A stretch of DNA of 23,326 nucleotides from CAYMUN01 sp964640775 (GCA_964640775.1 CAZXIT010000006.1:1-23326); one strand, 5' to 3'; numbered from the stretch's first letter, positions 13,400-21,694 are shown. A program made the numbers and translations. The notes: generated from the sequence alone by a model not told the origin.

Positions 13400-14367
13400 G
13401 ATATTTGTCTGGTACCTAGCCTGGTCATAGTGTCCAAAAACATTGCTGCAAATAGGCTGCCGAGAACCACGGCTGCTATATTTTGCTGCAGCAGTGAACG
13501 ATGATCATTGCCCATCAATATTACCGCCAGGACAATGATGACCGCCCCGCTGGCAGCCTTCACGATTGATCCGATGATGATTTGCTCCCGCTTGCGGCCA
13601 TGCGCCGCGTACAGCAGCCGCAACCCTGATAGCGAACACCCGAGCAACGCCAGTAGTGGAACTAGTACCTCCGCCCGATACGGCACAATAGTCGCTAAAA
13701 TAAGGCTGCCGGCTGTCAGGCAAAAGGCGCTTGCCAGACAGGTCGCTTTGCGGCCATGGCGCAGGATAAAGGTTCGCTTGCCAAACGCAGCATCACCTTT
13801 GACGTCACGAAAGTCCTTAAGGATGATTCGGCCGATGAAGCTAACGTAGAGAGCCAGCAGGAGCAGCCAGCCATCATGGGTTATTGACTCACCCAGCGAC
13901 CATGCTCCAATCAAGTAGGGAAAAGCCACGTAGCCTGCCGGCAGGAGCAGCGGCGCCAAGGCACCGCGATGTGAAATTTTTGCCGGTGTCGTGGAGTAGA
14001 GATAGTTAGCCAGCAGGCACACCACGCTGAGCAGGCCAATTCTAACGTCTACCAGGAAGCCTCCGGCCAGTGCCAGTATGGCTGAAAATACATTGAGCCT
14101 CAGGATTTGCCCGCGACTGACACGTTTGTTAGCCAGCGGCCTCTCAGCGACGCCCTTTAAATTAATACGGTCAATTTCGTAGTCGGCTAGGTCATTGACG
14201 GTGGTGGCATTGACATACCAAGCGGCGATTATTATCACCACCGCCAGGGATTGCCAGGCAAAATGCTGGACATAGCCGCCTTGTGCCATGCCAAGTGCGG
14301 CGAATATGAGCAGGATATAGGCGACATTCGGCCGCAGCATTCTCAGAAACAGGCCTATGCCAGCCAT
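13396..14367 (-). CDS. UbiA-family prenyltransferase
   Basis: A 323-aa integral membrane enzyme with about nine TM helices. Both Asp-rich motifs are present: NDLADYEIDRIN (58-69, NDxxDxxxD) and DFRDVKGD (185-192, DxxxD), which bind the Mg-pyrophosphate of the prenyl donor. AERPLANKRVSRGQ after the first motif is typical of the wider family (ubiquinone, chlorophyll, archaeal DGGGP and decaprenylphosphoribose synthases). The acceptor cannot be told from sequence. It lies 6 nt after the PLDc_N gene stop and is coupled by ATGA to the dolichol-kinase-like gene, which suggests a joint role in isoprenoid lipid metabolism. No respiratory quinone genes are visible, so ubiquinone synthesis is not supported. 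Confidence 0.9.
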   Translation of the reverse strand: MAGIGLFLRMLRPNVAYILLIFAALGMAQGGYVQHFAWQSLAVVIIIAAWYVNATTVNDLADYEIDRINLKGVAERPLANKRVSRGQILRLNVFSAILALAGGFLVDVRIGLLSVVCLLANYLYSTTPAKISHRGALAPLLLPAGYVAFPYLIGAWSLGESITHDGWLLLLALYVSFIGRIILKDFRDVKGDAAFGKRTFILRHGRKATCLASAFCLTAGSLILATIVPYRAEVLVPLLALLGCSLSGLRLLYAAHGRKREQIIIGSIVKAASGAVIIVLAVILMGNDHRSLLQQNIAAVVLGSLFAAMFLDTMTRLGTRQIS

Positions 14368-14373
14368 AGACTG

Positions 14374-14739
14374 CTACTTGCTGCTGCCGTATGAGGAAAA
14401 TGCGAAAAACAGCAGTACAAAAAATCCAACAAACAGCATGCCGCCAACCGCAAAAATCACGCCGATTGTCATGCCGATACCTTTAATAAGCTGGCTGGAG
14501 ACGCTCTGCTGGGGGGGAGGTACATCGTTTTGGGTATTGTACGATACACCTTGCACAAGATTGTACTGAGGCATTTCACCAAGCAGCCTGCCGCGCTGTG
14601 TCGCATAGATGACCGCGCCGAGTCCAAACGTTCCTAAAATGAGAGCTGCCCAAAAAATTTTGTCCCTAACGGGGTGCGTCAGGCAGTCGACCAGCATCCA
14701 GCACCAGAAAACAATTACGCCCAGCAAGAATAATGCCAT
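14374..14739 (-). CDS. PLDc_N-type small membrane protein
   Basis: A 121-aa protein with two TM helices at the N-terminus (about 2-22 and 30-48: FWCWMLVDCLTHP, then FWAALILGTFGLGAVIYATQRG) and a longer C-terminal TM region (about 88-115). The N-terminal half resembles PLDc_N, the membrane anchor of cardiolipin synthases, here without any phospholipase D domain. A Pro/Gln-rich loop (about 60-78) joins the two parts. Function unknown. It is first in the minus-strand PLDc_N-UbiA-kinase run. The ATG follows TATCAT on the minus strand by 11 nt and no ribosome site is seen. Confidence 0.7.
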   Translation of the reverse strand: MALFLLGVIVFWCWMLVDCLTHPVRDKIFWAALILGTFGLGAVIYATQRGRLLGEMPQYNLVQGVSYNTQNDVPPPQQSVSSQLIKGIGMTIGVIFAVGGMLFVGFFVLLFFAFSSYGSSK

Positions 14740-14789
14740 ACGCCAATGGTATGATAAACGAAGATATAAGACAATAGCGTTATCACCAC

Positions 14790-15521
14790 TTGAAACAACT
14801 CACCCTACAGCATACTCGACGATGGATAGCCGCTCTGCTATGCCTGGCAATAGGCCTGCTGGTAATCATCGTTAGCTCCAGAATGTTTACTATTAGTGCC
14901 GGCAGCTTGCGCCAGGCTGCAGCAGCTAATGCCGTTGCCTTTCACGATCAGAGCCGCAGCTTCGACATCGTGCCCCTGGAGCAGCAAAAACGCGGGCAGG
15001 GCATTATATTTTATCCCGGAGCTCTAGTTGATGCCAAAGCCTACGCTCCCAAACTTGCCAGCGTAGTGCACGCCACCCGCACACCGGTTTTCATCGTTAA
15101 GCCGCACTTCAGATTAGCTGATCTTGATGTAGCTATTGCTGGCAATGTCCTGCGAAGCCATCCGGAAATTACACGCTGGTATTTTGGAGGCCATTCGATG
15201 GGCGGAGGGGCAGCCTGCCAATACAGCCAGGCTCATCCAGATGTAGTAAAAGGTCTGTTTCTGTTCGCGGCATACTGCGCTCCAGACGCTGCGGCATTTG
15301 CCGGCCAGACGCTTGCTCTTGCGGGTTCAAATGATTCGCTGGAGCCACTGTCAAAAATTCAAAATCACCTGCCTCGGCACACAACCATTATTAGTATTGA
15401 CGGGGCGAATCATGCCAGTTTTGGCGACTATGGAAGCCAGCCATTCGACGGACAGCAAACTATCAGCCAGGCCGCGATGACCGATACTATTACGCGCAGC
15501 ATAGTGAGCTTTATAAAATAA
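14790..15521 (+). CDS. membrane-anchored alpha/beta hydrolase
   Basis: A 243-aa protein with an N-terminal anchor (about 10-30) and an alpha/beta hydrolase domain. The nucleophile elbow GHSMGG (S136), the acid in AGSND (D182) and the His in GANHASF (H208) form a complete triad. IIFYPGALVDAKAYAP supplies the oxyanion strand, and the short cap-free fold matches the dienelactone hydrolase/BAAT-type (Abhydrolase_5) families. Substrate unknown; it would act at the outer face of the membrane. The start is a TTG at 14790 (no ATG in frame upstream of the anchor), preceded by TATAAG at 14765-14770. It is divergent from the PLDc_N gene and convergent with the guanylate-kinase-like gene (9 nt between stops). 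Confidence 0.82.
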   Translation: MKQLTLQHTRRWIAALLCLAIGLLVIIVSSRMFTISAGSLRQAAAANAVAFHDQSRSFDIVPLEQQKRGQGIIFYPGALVDAKAYAPKLASVVHATRTPVFIVKPHFRLADLDVAIAGNVLRSHPEITRWYFGGHSMGGGAACQYSQAHPDVVKGLFLFAAYCAPDAAAFAGQTLALAGSNDSLEPLSKIQNHLPRHTTIISIDGANHASFGDYGSQPFDGQQTISQAAMTDTITRSIVSFIK

Positions 15522-15530
15522 CCCTTGCAT

Positions 15531-16109
15531 TTAGCGGGCTAGCTGGTCTTCGACAAGCGCCGCTTCGATACGTGCTGACAGCGCTTCCACGCTGGTATCA
15601 TTGGTAAAAACCCGGTGAGCGGCTTGGCGTCCGGCGTCAATTTCATGCTGATAATCTTTGAGCCGTGATCCCAGGGGCTGGCCGGCAGCTTCGCGCGCCT
15701 GGAGGCGCCGTTTAATCTTTGGCAGGCTGTCTTCAATCTGGTATATCGTGAAATTGCTGTAGTGCTTCCTGAGCAATGGCAGCAAATTAACCCTCAGCAT
15801 TACCAGCGCAACTCGTCCTTTGGGCGGAGCTGTGATCTTTGGCAGACCGTACCAATACGGCAAACCAAATGGCTGTACCGCTTCCAGAAAATAGCCGGCA
15901 GCTTTTTTATTGGCAAACTCAGCTTCACTGGCAAACATATGTTCCAGCGTGCCGCTCGTTTCCTCTGGCCGGGGCGGCCTAGTTGTCCATGAAGGCGTGA
16001 CATCGATAATCTCACGCGCGTGCAGCAGCTCAATCGCGCTCGATTTGCCAGCGCCAGAAGGGCCAATGATCACTAAGAGCTTTCCGTCCCGATGAAGCTG
16101 CAGGCTCAC
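15531..16109 (-). CDS. gmk: guanylate kinase-like protein
   Basis: A 192-aa P-loop kinase that would phosphorylate GMP with ATP. GPSGAGKSS (16-24) is the Walker A; TPSWTTRPPRPEETSG (38-53) corresponds to the GMP-binding TTRxPRxGE loop; and EHMFASEAEF matches the YxFxxxxxF region. The loop reads PRPEE instead of the canonical PRxGE and the usual YHFV is EHMF, so activity on GMP is not assured. The frame extends to an ATG at 16157, but the GTG at 16109 overlaps the upstream stop as GTGA and gives the usual short N-terminus, so I prefer it. Length and domain order are normal for Gmk. Confidence 0.78.
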   Translation of the reverse strand: MSLQLHRDGKLLVIIGPSGAGKSSAIELLHAREIIDVTPSWTTRPPRPEETSGTLEHMFASEAEFANKKAAGYFLEAVQPFGLPYWYGLPKITAPPKGRVALVMLRVNLLPLLRKHYSNFTIYQIEDSLPKIKRRLQAREAAGQPLGSRLKDYQHEIDAGRQAAHRVFTNDTSVEALSARIEAALVEDQLAR

Positions 16110-16777
16110 GCCACTTTGTCTAGAGCTTTGTGGCTGCCAAAAAGCAGTGTTGTCCATAACAGCAAGAAAGCTATAGTCATAGCTATGCCGTCGAGCAGTA
16201 TCAGGGTGGTATCCATGGTCGTCGCCAGAACTATGCCGCCGATAGCCAGGGTCGTCAAACAGCCTTTGATCAGGGCAGCTAGGGAGCTTTTTTTATACTT
16301 GCCGGCAACCGCACCGGCTGCAGGCAGGATTGAGACGCAAATTGCCAGGATGTAGGCAGCTTTGACAGCGGTATGGAGGCCAAAAAGCAGAAAGCCGCTG
16401 TCGGTAACCACCAAATGAGCCGGATATACAAAAGTACGCAGTACAAACAAGCCAATCGCTCCTAAGGCTCCGATGAATAGCGCTGCAGCGTAGGAGGCCG
16501 AATCCTCGAGGTGCTGAATACCAGCCAGCAGAAAGGCAAACAGTGATAAAATCAGGAAAACTGCCGCCAAGCCGGCTAAAATTCTAAGGTTGTTGAGTCT
16601 GCCGGCTGCCAAAAACCCCCAGGTGGCAAAGGCCAGACCGCCTGAAATAAGTGCTATGCCAAACAGTCTGACGGCACGGTCACGCTTCGCACAGAATGTC
16701 AGGCCTGCTGCAAAGCTAGCGGCCGCAGCGTGGAAAAAGAATAAAGCAACGAGGATAGCCGTGGTAGTGCTTATCAT
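16106..16777 (-). CDS. multi-TM membrane protein of unknown function
   Basis: A 223-aa protein with about seven TM helices and short loops. I do not recognise a family. Helices start after ISTTTAILVALFFFHAAAASF and end with IAMTIAFLLLWTTLLFG; a KYKKSS loop at about 168 is the main positive patch. It has no Cys pairs or active-site motif. It is coupled to the guanylate-kinase-like gene by a GTGA overlap and is divergent from uppP. The frame opens at a TTG (16789), but TATATT lies 10 nt before the ATG at 16777, as for murA and murB, so 16777 is the start I use. Confidence 0.7.
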   Translation of the reverse strand: MISTTTAILVALFFFHAAAASFAAGLTFCAKRDRAVRLFGIALISGGLAFATWGFLAAGRLNNLRILAGLAAVFLILSLFAFLLAGIQHLEDSASYAAALFIGALGAIGLFVLRTFVYPAHLVVTDSGFLLFGLHTAVKAAYILAICVSILPAAGAVAGKYKKSSLAALIKGCLTTLAIGGIVLATTMDTTLILLDGIAMTIAFLLLWTTLLFGSHKALDKVA

Positions 16778-16787
16778 GATTACTATC

Positions 16788-16793
16788 AATATA
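16788..16793 (-). promoter_or_regulatory. extended -10 (TGCTATATT) of the membrane-protein gene
   Basis: The minus strand reads TGC-TATATT, then 10 nt, then the ATG at 16777. The predicted leader is about 4 nt. Confidence 0.45.
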
Positions 16794-16818
16794 GCATAGC
16801 TGGAAATATTACAGGTGC

Positions 16819-16824
16819 TACACT
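16819..16824 (+). promoter_or_regulatory. extended -10 (TGCTACACT) of uppP
   Basis: TACACT with an upstream TGC lies 7 nt before the uppP ATG. The two divergent -10 elements at 16788 and 16819 share a 54-bp gap between start codons, with no Shine-Dalgarno site on either side. Confidence 0.5.
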
Positions 16825-16831
16825 CTATTGT

Positions 16832-17668
16832 ATGGGTATTATTGAAGCGGTGGTTTTAGGAATCGTAGAGGGGGTTACGGAGTTCTTGCCGATTTCCAGC
16901 ACTGGGCATCTGACAGTTACCGAAAAACTATTCGGATTTTCCATTAGCGACCCAGGCATTACAGCCTTTACAGCCATCATCCAGCTGGGAGCAACGCTGG
17001 CAACACTGCTGTATTTCCGGGATGATATCTGGAGAATTATACGCGGCTGGCTGGGCGGTTTGGCTGATACCGGCAAACGTCAAACGCTTGATTACCGGTT
17101 TGGCTGGGCGGTTATCATTGGTTCTGTCCCGATTGCTGTCGTCGGGCTGTTATTTAAGCACCAAATCGAACATAATCTGCGAAGTTTGTGGATCGTGGCT
17201 GTTGCGCTCATTGCCTGGAGCGGCGTCATGTGGCTGGCCGACAAAACTGCCAGCCAAAAGCGCCATGAGAAAAACGTCGGCTGGAAAGACACACTTATCA
17301 TTGGCTTGGCTCAGTGTCTGGCGCTCATACCGGGGGTTTCGCGCTCTGGAGCCACCATGTCGACCGGGTTGCTGCGGGGTTTTGACAGAGTGACGGCTAC
17401 CCGCTTGTCTTTTTTCCTTGGCATCCCTGCCCTGCTGGCCGCAGGACTCTTGGAAGCCGTCACCAAAGCGTCAGACATCAAACTCGGGGTCGGCTGGACC
17501 CCCACTGTTATCGCTACCATCACTACCTTTGTTGTTGCCTATGTTTCTATCGCCTGGCTGCTGAAATTCATTAGCCGGCATACCTACACTGTCTTTATCG
17601 TCTACCGGGTCGGCCTCGGGCTGATACTTCTGGTTTTATTGGCTTCTGGCGCACTGTCCGCAGCGTAG
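16832..17668 (+). CDS. uppP: undecaprenyl-diphosphatase
   Basis: A 278-aa BacA/UppP membrane phosphatase with about eight hydrophobic segments. It dephosphorylates undecaprenyl pyrophosphate so the carrier can be reused in peptidoglycan and glycan synthesis. Both signature motifs are intact: EGVTEFLPISSTGHL (13-27) and PGVSRSGATMSTG (167-179), which hold the catalytic Glu, Ser and Arg. Length is typical. It stands alone on plus, divergent from the membrane-protein/gmk pair. Together with murA and murB in this window it supports a peptidoglycan-containing cell. The ATG at 16832 is the only good start, 7 nt after TACACT. Confidence 0.96.
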   Translation: MGIIEAVVLGIVEGVTEFLPISSTGHLTVTEKLFGFSISDPGITAFTAIIQLGATLATLLYFRDDIWRIIRGWLGGLADTGKRQTLDYRFGWAVIIGSVPIAVVGLLFKHQIEHNLRSLWIVAVALIAWSGVMWLADKTASQKRHEKNVGWKDTLIIGLAQCLALIPGVSRSGATMSTGLLRGFDRVTATRLSFFLGIPALLAAGLLEAVTKASDIKLGVGWTPTVIATITTFVVAYVSIAWLLKFISRHTYTVFIVYRVGLGLILLVLLASGALSAA

Positions 17669-17739
17669 GTGGTGGCATTCCTTACAGCCAGCAAATATCA
17701 GGCGGCTCATACTGATAAACGGATAAGGAGAACATCACC

Positions 17740-17829
17740 ATGAAGACATTTAAACAGCTGCGCGAAAACTTTACTGAACATCGGGAGCTGCGCAAGCTTC
17801 TGCACGACGACAACTATAAGCTCGACTAG
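17740..17829 (+). CDS. probable 29-aa small protein
   Basis: The frame reads MKTFKQLRENFTEHRELRKL and ends HDDNYKLD. AAGGAG at 17725-17730 precedes the ATG by 9 nt, and a terminator-like hairpin with a T-tail starts 8 nt after the stop. The sequence is highly charged and likely helical. No family is recognised and it is too short for domain assignment. It lies 71 nt after uppP and may share its transcript. The ribosome site plus the following terminator make it a better candidate than most ORFs of this size. Confidence 0.6.
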   Translation: MKTFKQLRENFTEHRELRKLLHDDNYKLD

Positions 17830-17837
17830 TGGACTTT

Positions 17838-17870
17838 AGCCGCAGTACGAGGCGGCTGCAGTTATTTTTT
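17838..17870 (+). terminator. terminator after the 29-aa ORF
   Basis: AGCCGC (17838-17843) pairs with GCGGCT (17852-17857) around an 8-nt loop, followed by GCAGTTATTTTTT. The few bases between stem and T-run make it weaker than the one at 1030. It ends the uppP/small-ORF direction and overlaps the end of the convergent 35-aa ORF. Confidence 0.65.
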
Positions 17871-17969
17871 GCTGATCTTTGAGGCCTTGGTGGCTAGGGG
17901 TTTTGGTGCTGGAATGGCCGTGTGCTGGGCCATATCATGAAGATCACGCAATACTTGTTCGATTGTCAT
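17862..17969 (-). CDS. probable 35-aa small protein
   Basis: The frame reads MTIEQVLRDLHDMAQH, then an Ala/Pro/Lys-rich tail ending KASKISKK. GCAAGGAT gives a Shine-Dalgarno site 5 nt before the ATG at 17969. The first 15 residues suit an amphipathic helix and the tail is basic and probably disordered. No family recognised. It lies 88 nt downstream of the HTH/DUF3467-like gene on the same strand and converges on the 29-aa ORF. Its TAA overlaps the T-run of the plus-strand terminator. Confidence 0.55.
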   Translation of the reverse strand: MTIEQVLRDLHDMAQHTAIPAPKPLATKASKISKK

Positions 17970-18057
17970 GATGATCCTTGCTTTTTATTAGTGTGAACAG
18001 GACGAGCTAAGCGTAAGCCTATTAAATAGCAGCTGCTGTAAAATTTCTTACACTGAA

Positions 18058-18600
18058 TTAGCTGTTATCAAGGGTCGGTGGCAATAACTTGGTAGGATTG
18101 ACGTACTTGGCGTGCAATAGTGCTTGCTGCAGGGTCTGGAGTACCTGCTCGGCCTGCTGGTAGCTCATACCGACTCTGGCGACCGGCAAACTCTGAGATG
18201 GACTGCTCGTCTGGGTAAAATTCAAGGTGATGCCGGCTTGGTTCCAGATAACGTCAACACCATCGCTATACATAGTTCGCGTATCAATGCCAACCAGCAT
18301 GACTACTGATTTGCTGCTAATATCCGATATGGAATCAGGACGAATATGTTCCGGCATATCGCTGTCATAGTTTGCCAGCTCCCATAGCTGGACAGCTTCA
18401 CGGTCTTGAACGCCAAAGTAGCTAATCAGAAGCAGCAGGATATCCTCCGCTGGCCGTTCAATCCCAGCCTCAATCCGTTCCAAGCGCTGCTCGTCAATTT
18501 CCACGGCGCCCGACACTTCGGTAATCGTATGGCGTGACTGCTCGCGCACGTATTTCAAGTGCTTTCCCAAGGTGATAAATGGCGCTTGCGATTCACTCAT
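18058..18600 (-). CDS. HTH (XRE-type) protein with a DUF3467-like C-terminal domain
   Basis: A 180-aa protein. Residues 10-64 form a Cro/C1-type helix-turn-helix (LGKHLKYVREQSRHTITEVS, then DEQRLERIEAGIERPAEDILLLL). After a linker, residues 95-165 read MLVGIDTRTMYSDGVDVIWNQ, ITLNFTQ, VARVGMSYQQAEQVLQTLQQAL; this order resembles DUF3467, a small domain with no known function. It is probably a transcription regulator; targets unknown. TATCAT lies 8 nt before the ATG, with AAGG also close to the start. It is divergent from murB (97 bp between start codons), so control of murB is a reasonable guess, not shown. Confidence 0.8.
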   Translation of the reverse strand: MSESQAPFITLGKHLKYVREQSRHTITEVSGAVEIDEQRLERIEAGIERPAEDILLLLISYFGVQDREAVQLWELANYDSDMPEHIRPDSISDISSKSVVMLVGIDTRTMYSDGVDVIWNQAGITLNFTQTSSPSQSLPVARVGMSYQQAEQVLQTLQQALLHAKYVNPTKLLPPTLDNS

Positions 18601-18608
18601 ACCTTACC

Positions 18609-18614
18609 ATGATA
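18609..18614 (-). promoter_or_regulatory. -10 element (TATCAT) of the HTH/DUF3467-like gene
   Basis: The minus strand reads TATCAT followed by 8 nt and ATG at 18600, giving a leader of about 2 nt. Confidence 0.4.
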
Positions 18615-18656
18615 ATCCCGTCTTGGCGCAGGTGCAAGCATAAGTAGCCGCCGGTG

Positions 18657-18687
18657 TTGCTAGCCAAGCACTCCCGCACTGTATAAT
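18657..18687 (+). promoter_or_regulatory. promoter of murB
   Basis: TATAAT (18682-18687) lies 10 nt before the ATG at 18698. TTGCTA (18657-18662) is a possible -35 at 19-bp spacing, slightly long. The predicted leader is about 4 nt with no ribosome site. Confidence 0.5.
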
Positions 18688-18697
18688 CAGAACAGCT

Positions 18698-19726
18698 ATG
18701 AATATTATTCCTGATGTTAGTTTGACCGCCTATTCCACCATGGGTGTCGGCGGCAATGCCGCCTTTTTAGTTGAGGTCACTACCCGCATGGAAGTTTTGG
18801 AGGCCCTGAGCTGGGCCCAGGAGCGCGGATTGCCGGCAGTGATGATCGGTATTGGCAGCAATATCATTTGGCGCGACGAGGGCTATCCCGGGCTGGTGTT
18901 GGTTGATAAAATTCTCGGCTACGAGGCCTACGAAGAAGACGAAATTAATGTCTACCTGACAATCGGCAGCGGCGAGCCCTGGGATGATGTTGTACAGCGC
19001 AGCGTGGCTGCCGGCTTAACCGGTATCGAAGCGCTCAGCCTAATTCCTGGTACCGCCGGCGCTACACCCGTACAAAATGTCGGGGCCTACGGCCAGGAAA
19101 TCTCTCAGACTCTGACGACAATTGAAGCTTTTGACACCCAAGCCCGAGACTTCGTAACCCTGCGTGGCAGCGACTGCGGCTTTGGCTACCGCAGCAGCCG
19201 GTTTAAAACCATTGATCGCGGCCGTTTCTATATCACGAGCATCACACTGCATCTGACCAAGAGTAATCCGCAGCCGCCGTTTTACGGTGCCCTCCAGACC
19301 TATCTTGGGGCAGCCAAGATCACCGACTACACGCCGCTGGTCATCCGCCAAGCAGTTATCAGCATCCGGAGCAGCAAACTGCCGGATCCAGCTGAAGTAC
19401 ACAATACCGGCTCATTTTTTGCCAATCCAATCGTCAATGACACTGAATATTCATACCTGGTAGAGAATTTTCCAGATATCCCCCATTGGTCCGTTGGCAC
19501 AGGCAGCACTAAGCTTTCCGCAGCCTGGCTGATCGATCAGGCCGGTTTTAAGGATTTTTATGACACCGAAACTGGTATGGCCACCTGGCCAAAGCAGTCG
19601 CTGGTGCTAGTTAATAAGAGCGCAAAAAGCACTGCTGACCTCATGAAGTTTCGCCAGCTGATCATCGATGCCGTGCAGGCAAAATTCAACATCACGCTCC
19701 AGCAGGAACCAGAACTGCTGCCATGA
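18698..19726 (+). CDS. murB: UDP-N-acetylmuramate dehydrogenase
   Basis: A 342-aa FAD enzyme that reduces UDP-GlcNAc-enolpyruvate to UDP-MurNAc with NADPH, following MurA. The FAD-binding part has GIGSNIIWRDEGYPGLVL (51-68) and IPGTAGATPVQNVGAYGQEI (116-135). FGYRSSRFK holds the substrate Arg (R165); NTGSFFANPIV holds the proton-donating Ser (S239); and the C-terminal QQEPEL segment holds the catalytic Glu (337 or 339). SAAWLIDQAGFKDF is typical. The YRSSRFK insert and the length fit the E. coli (type I) form. The stop overlaps the DUF3052 gene as ATGA. The murA product lies 2 kb downstream in its own unit. Confidence 0.95.
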   Translation: MNIIPDVSLTAYSTMGVGGNAAFLVEVTTRMEVLEALSWAQERGLPAVMIGIGSNIIWRDEGYPGLVLVDKILGYEAYEEDEINVYLTIGSGEPWDDVVQRSVAAGLTGIEALSLIPGTAGATPVQNVGAYGQEISQTLTTIEAFDTQARDFVTLRGSDCGFGYRSSRFKTIDRGRFYITSITLHLTKSNPQPPFYGALQTYLGAAKITDYTPLVIRQAVISIRSSKLPDPAEVHNTGSFFANPIVNDTEYSYLVENFPDIPHWSVGTGSTKLSAAWLIDQAGFKDFYDTETGMATWPKQSLVLVNKSAKSTADLMKFRQLIIDAVQAKFNITLQQEPELLP

Positions 19727-20135
19727 AAAAGCCTGGCCCCGCCATCAGCCCCCTCGACACTGGCTATTCCGGCACGCCGCTGATTCAGAAACTGGGCTTC
19801 GCACCGGATGAGACTGTCTATGTAGAAGACACGCCCGCCTGGTATTCGGAATTTGCCGACAAAAACGGCTTCTCAGTAACACCCGACTTGCCTGCCAGCC
19901 ACGCCCATCTGTTTTTTGACACCAAACAATACCTAGCTGAATGGTTGGATGAAACTGAGCTAATCCTGATTGAGAAGTCCCTCTGGGTCAGCTGGCCCAA
20001 AAAAGCCTCGGGCGTGAAGACTGACCTCACCGAACAGACCTTTCGTGACCTCATTTTGCCGCTGGGCTGGGTTGACACCAAAGTCGCCGCTATCGATGAT
20101 ACCTGGAGCGGCCTCAAATTCCTGCGCCGCAAGAT

Positions 20136-20139
<4 letters not shown>
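19723..20139 (+). CDS. DUF3052 family protein
   Basis: A 138-aa soluble protein resembling DUF3052 along its length: GYSGTPLIQKLGFAPDETV, then SHAHLFFDTKQYLAEWL, then the strongly conserved LWVSWPKKASGVKTDLTE and VDTKVAAIDDTWSGLKFLRR. The family is widespread in bacteria and has no assigned function. It is translationally coupled to murB by a 4-bp ATGA overlap. Its stop codon sits in CTAG (20136-20139), which serves as TAG for this gene and, on the other strand, for glyA. Confidence 0.88.
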
Positions 20140-21413
<1,274 letters not shown>

Positions 21414-21444
21414 GTTGGTCTCCCCTCTTTCATAAAGTTTGTAG

Positions 21445-21471
21445 TACGTACCTTGGGCCTCAAGTAACGTA
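21445..21471 (-). promoter_or_regulatory. imperfect hairpin in the glyA leader
   Basis: TACGT and ACGTA arms (5 bp), a 2x2 internal loop and a 4-bp CTTG/CAAG stem close a 5-nt loop. It lies in the untranslated leader 32 nt before the glyA start. It does not match the glycine riboswitch or any other class I know. Confidence 0.35.
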
Positions 21472-21487
21472 ACTAGATCATGCCCCT

Positions 21488-21493
21488 ATTATA
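21488..21493 (-). promoter_or_regulatory. extended -10 (TGTTATAAT) of glyA
   Basis: The minus strand reads TGT-TATAAT. Transcription would start near 21481 and give a leader of about 68 nt that includes the hairpin and the AGGGGAG site. No -35 consensus. Confidence 0.6.
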
Positions 21494-21566
21494 ACAGACT
21501 GAGCTTGAATCCCAGGCGTGATAGTGAAGGCTGTGGTTAGAGTAATCAATTTTGCAAGAATCACCT

Positions 21567-21621
21567 GCCGGCCTCTTACGGCCGGTGTACGCTAGAGTGT
21601 ACACTTAAACGTACACCGGCA
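21567..21621. repeat. symmetric 40-bp palindrome with an overlapping hairpin
   Basis: GCCGGTGTACG (21581-21591) and CGTACACCGGC (21610-21620) are an exact 11-bp inverted repeat. Exactly midway lies GTGTACAC (21597-21604), itself a palindrome, flanked by 5 bp on each side. An earlier arm CCGGCC (21568-21573) pairs with GGCCGG (21580-21585), overlapping the left arm, and TGCCGG can also pair with CCGGCA on the right. The element lies between the divergent glyA and murA promoters. It could be an operator with three half-sites or a hairpin at the DNA/RNA level. Confidence 0.6.
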
Positions 21622-21694
21622 TTTTAGATAGCACACAGCAACATTCCCTGGGCTAATTTCACACCGCGGCCATTTTTATTTCTGTCAGGCCGGG

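Noticed and set aside
16110..16157. ATG at 16157 as the guanylate-kinase-like start
   Set aside because: It gives an unusual 16-residue extension overlapping the upstream gene by 52 bp; the GTGA junction at 16106-16109 is a standard coupling. Not fully excluded.
21414..21481. Glycine riboswitch in front of glyA
   Set aside because: The leader is too short and lacks the conserved glycine aptamer core; only one imperfect hairpin is present.
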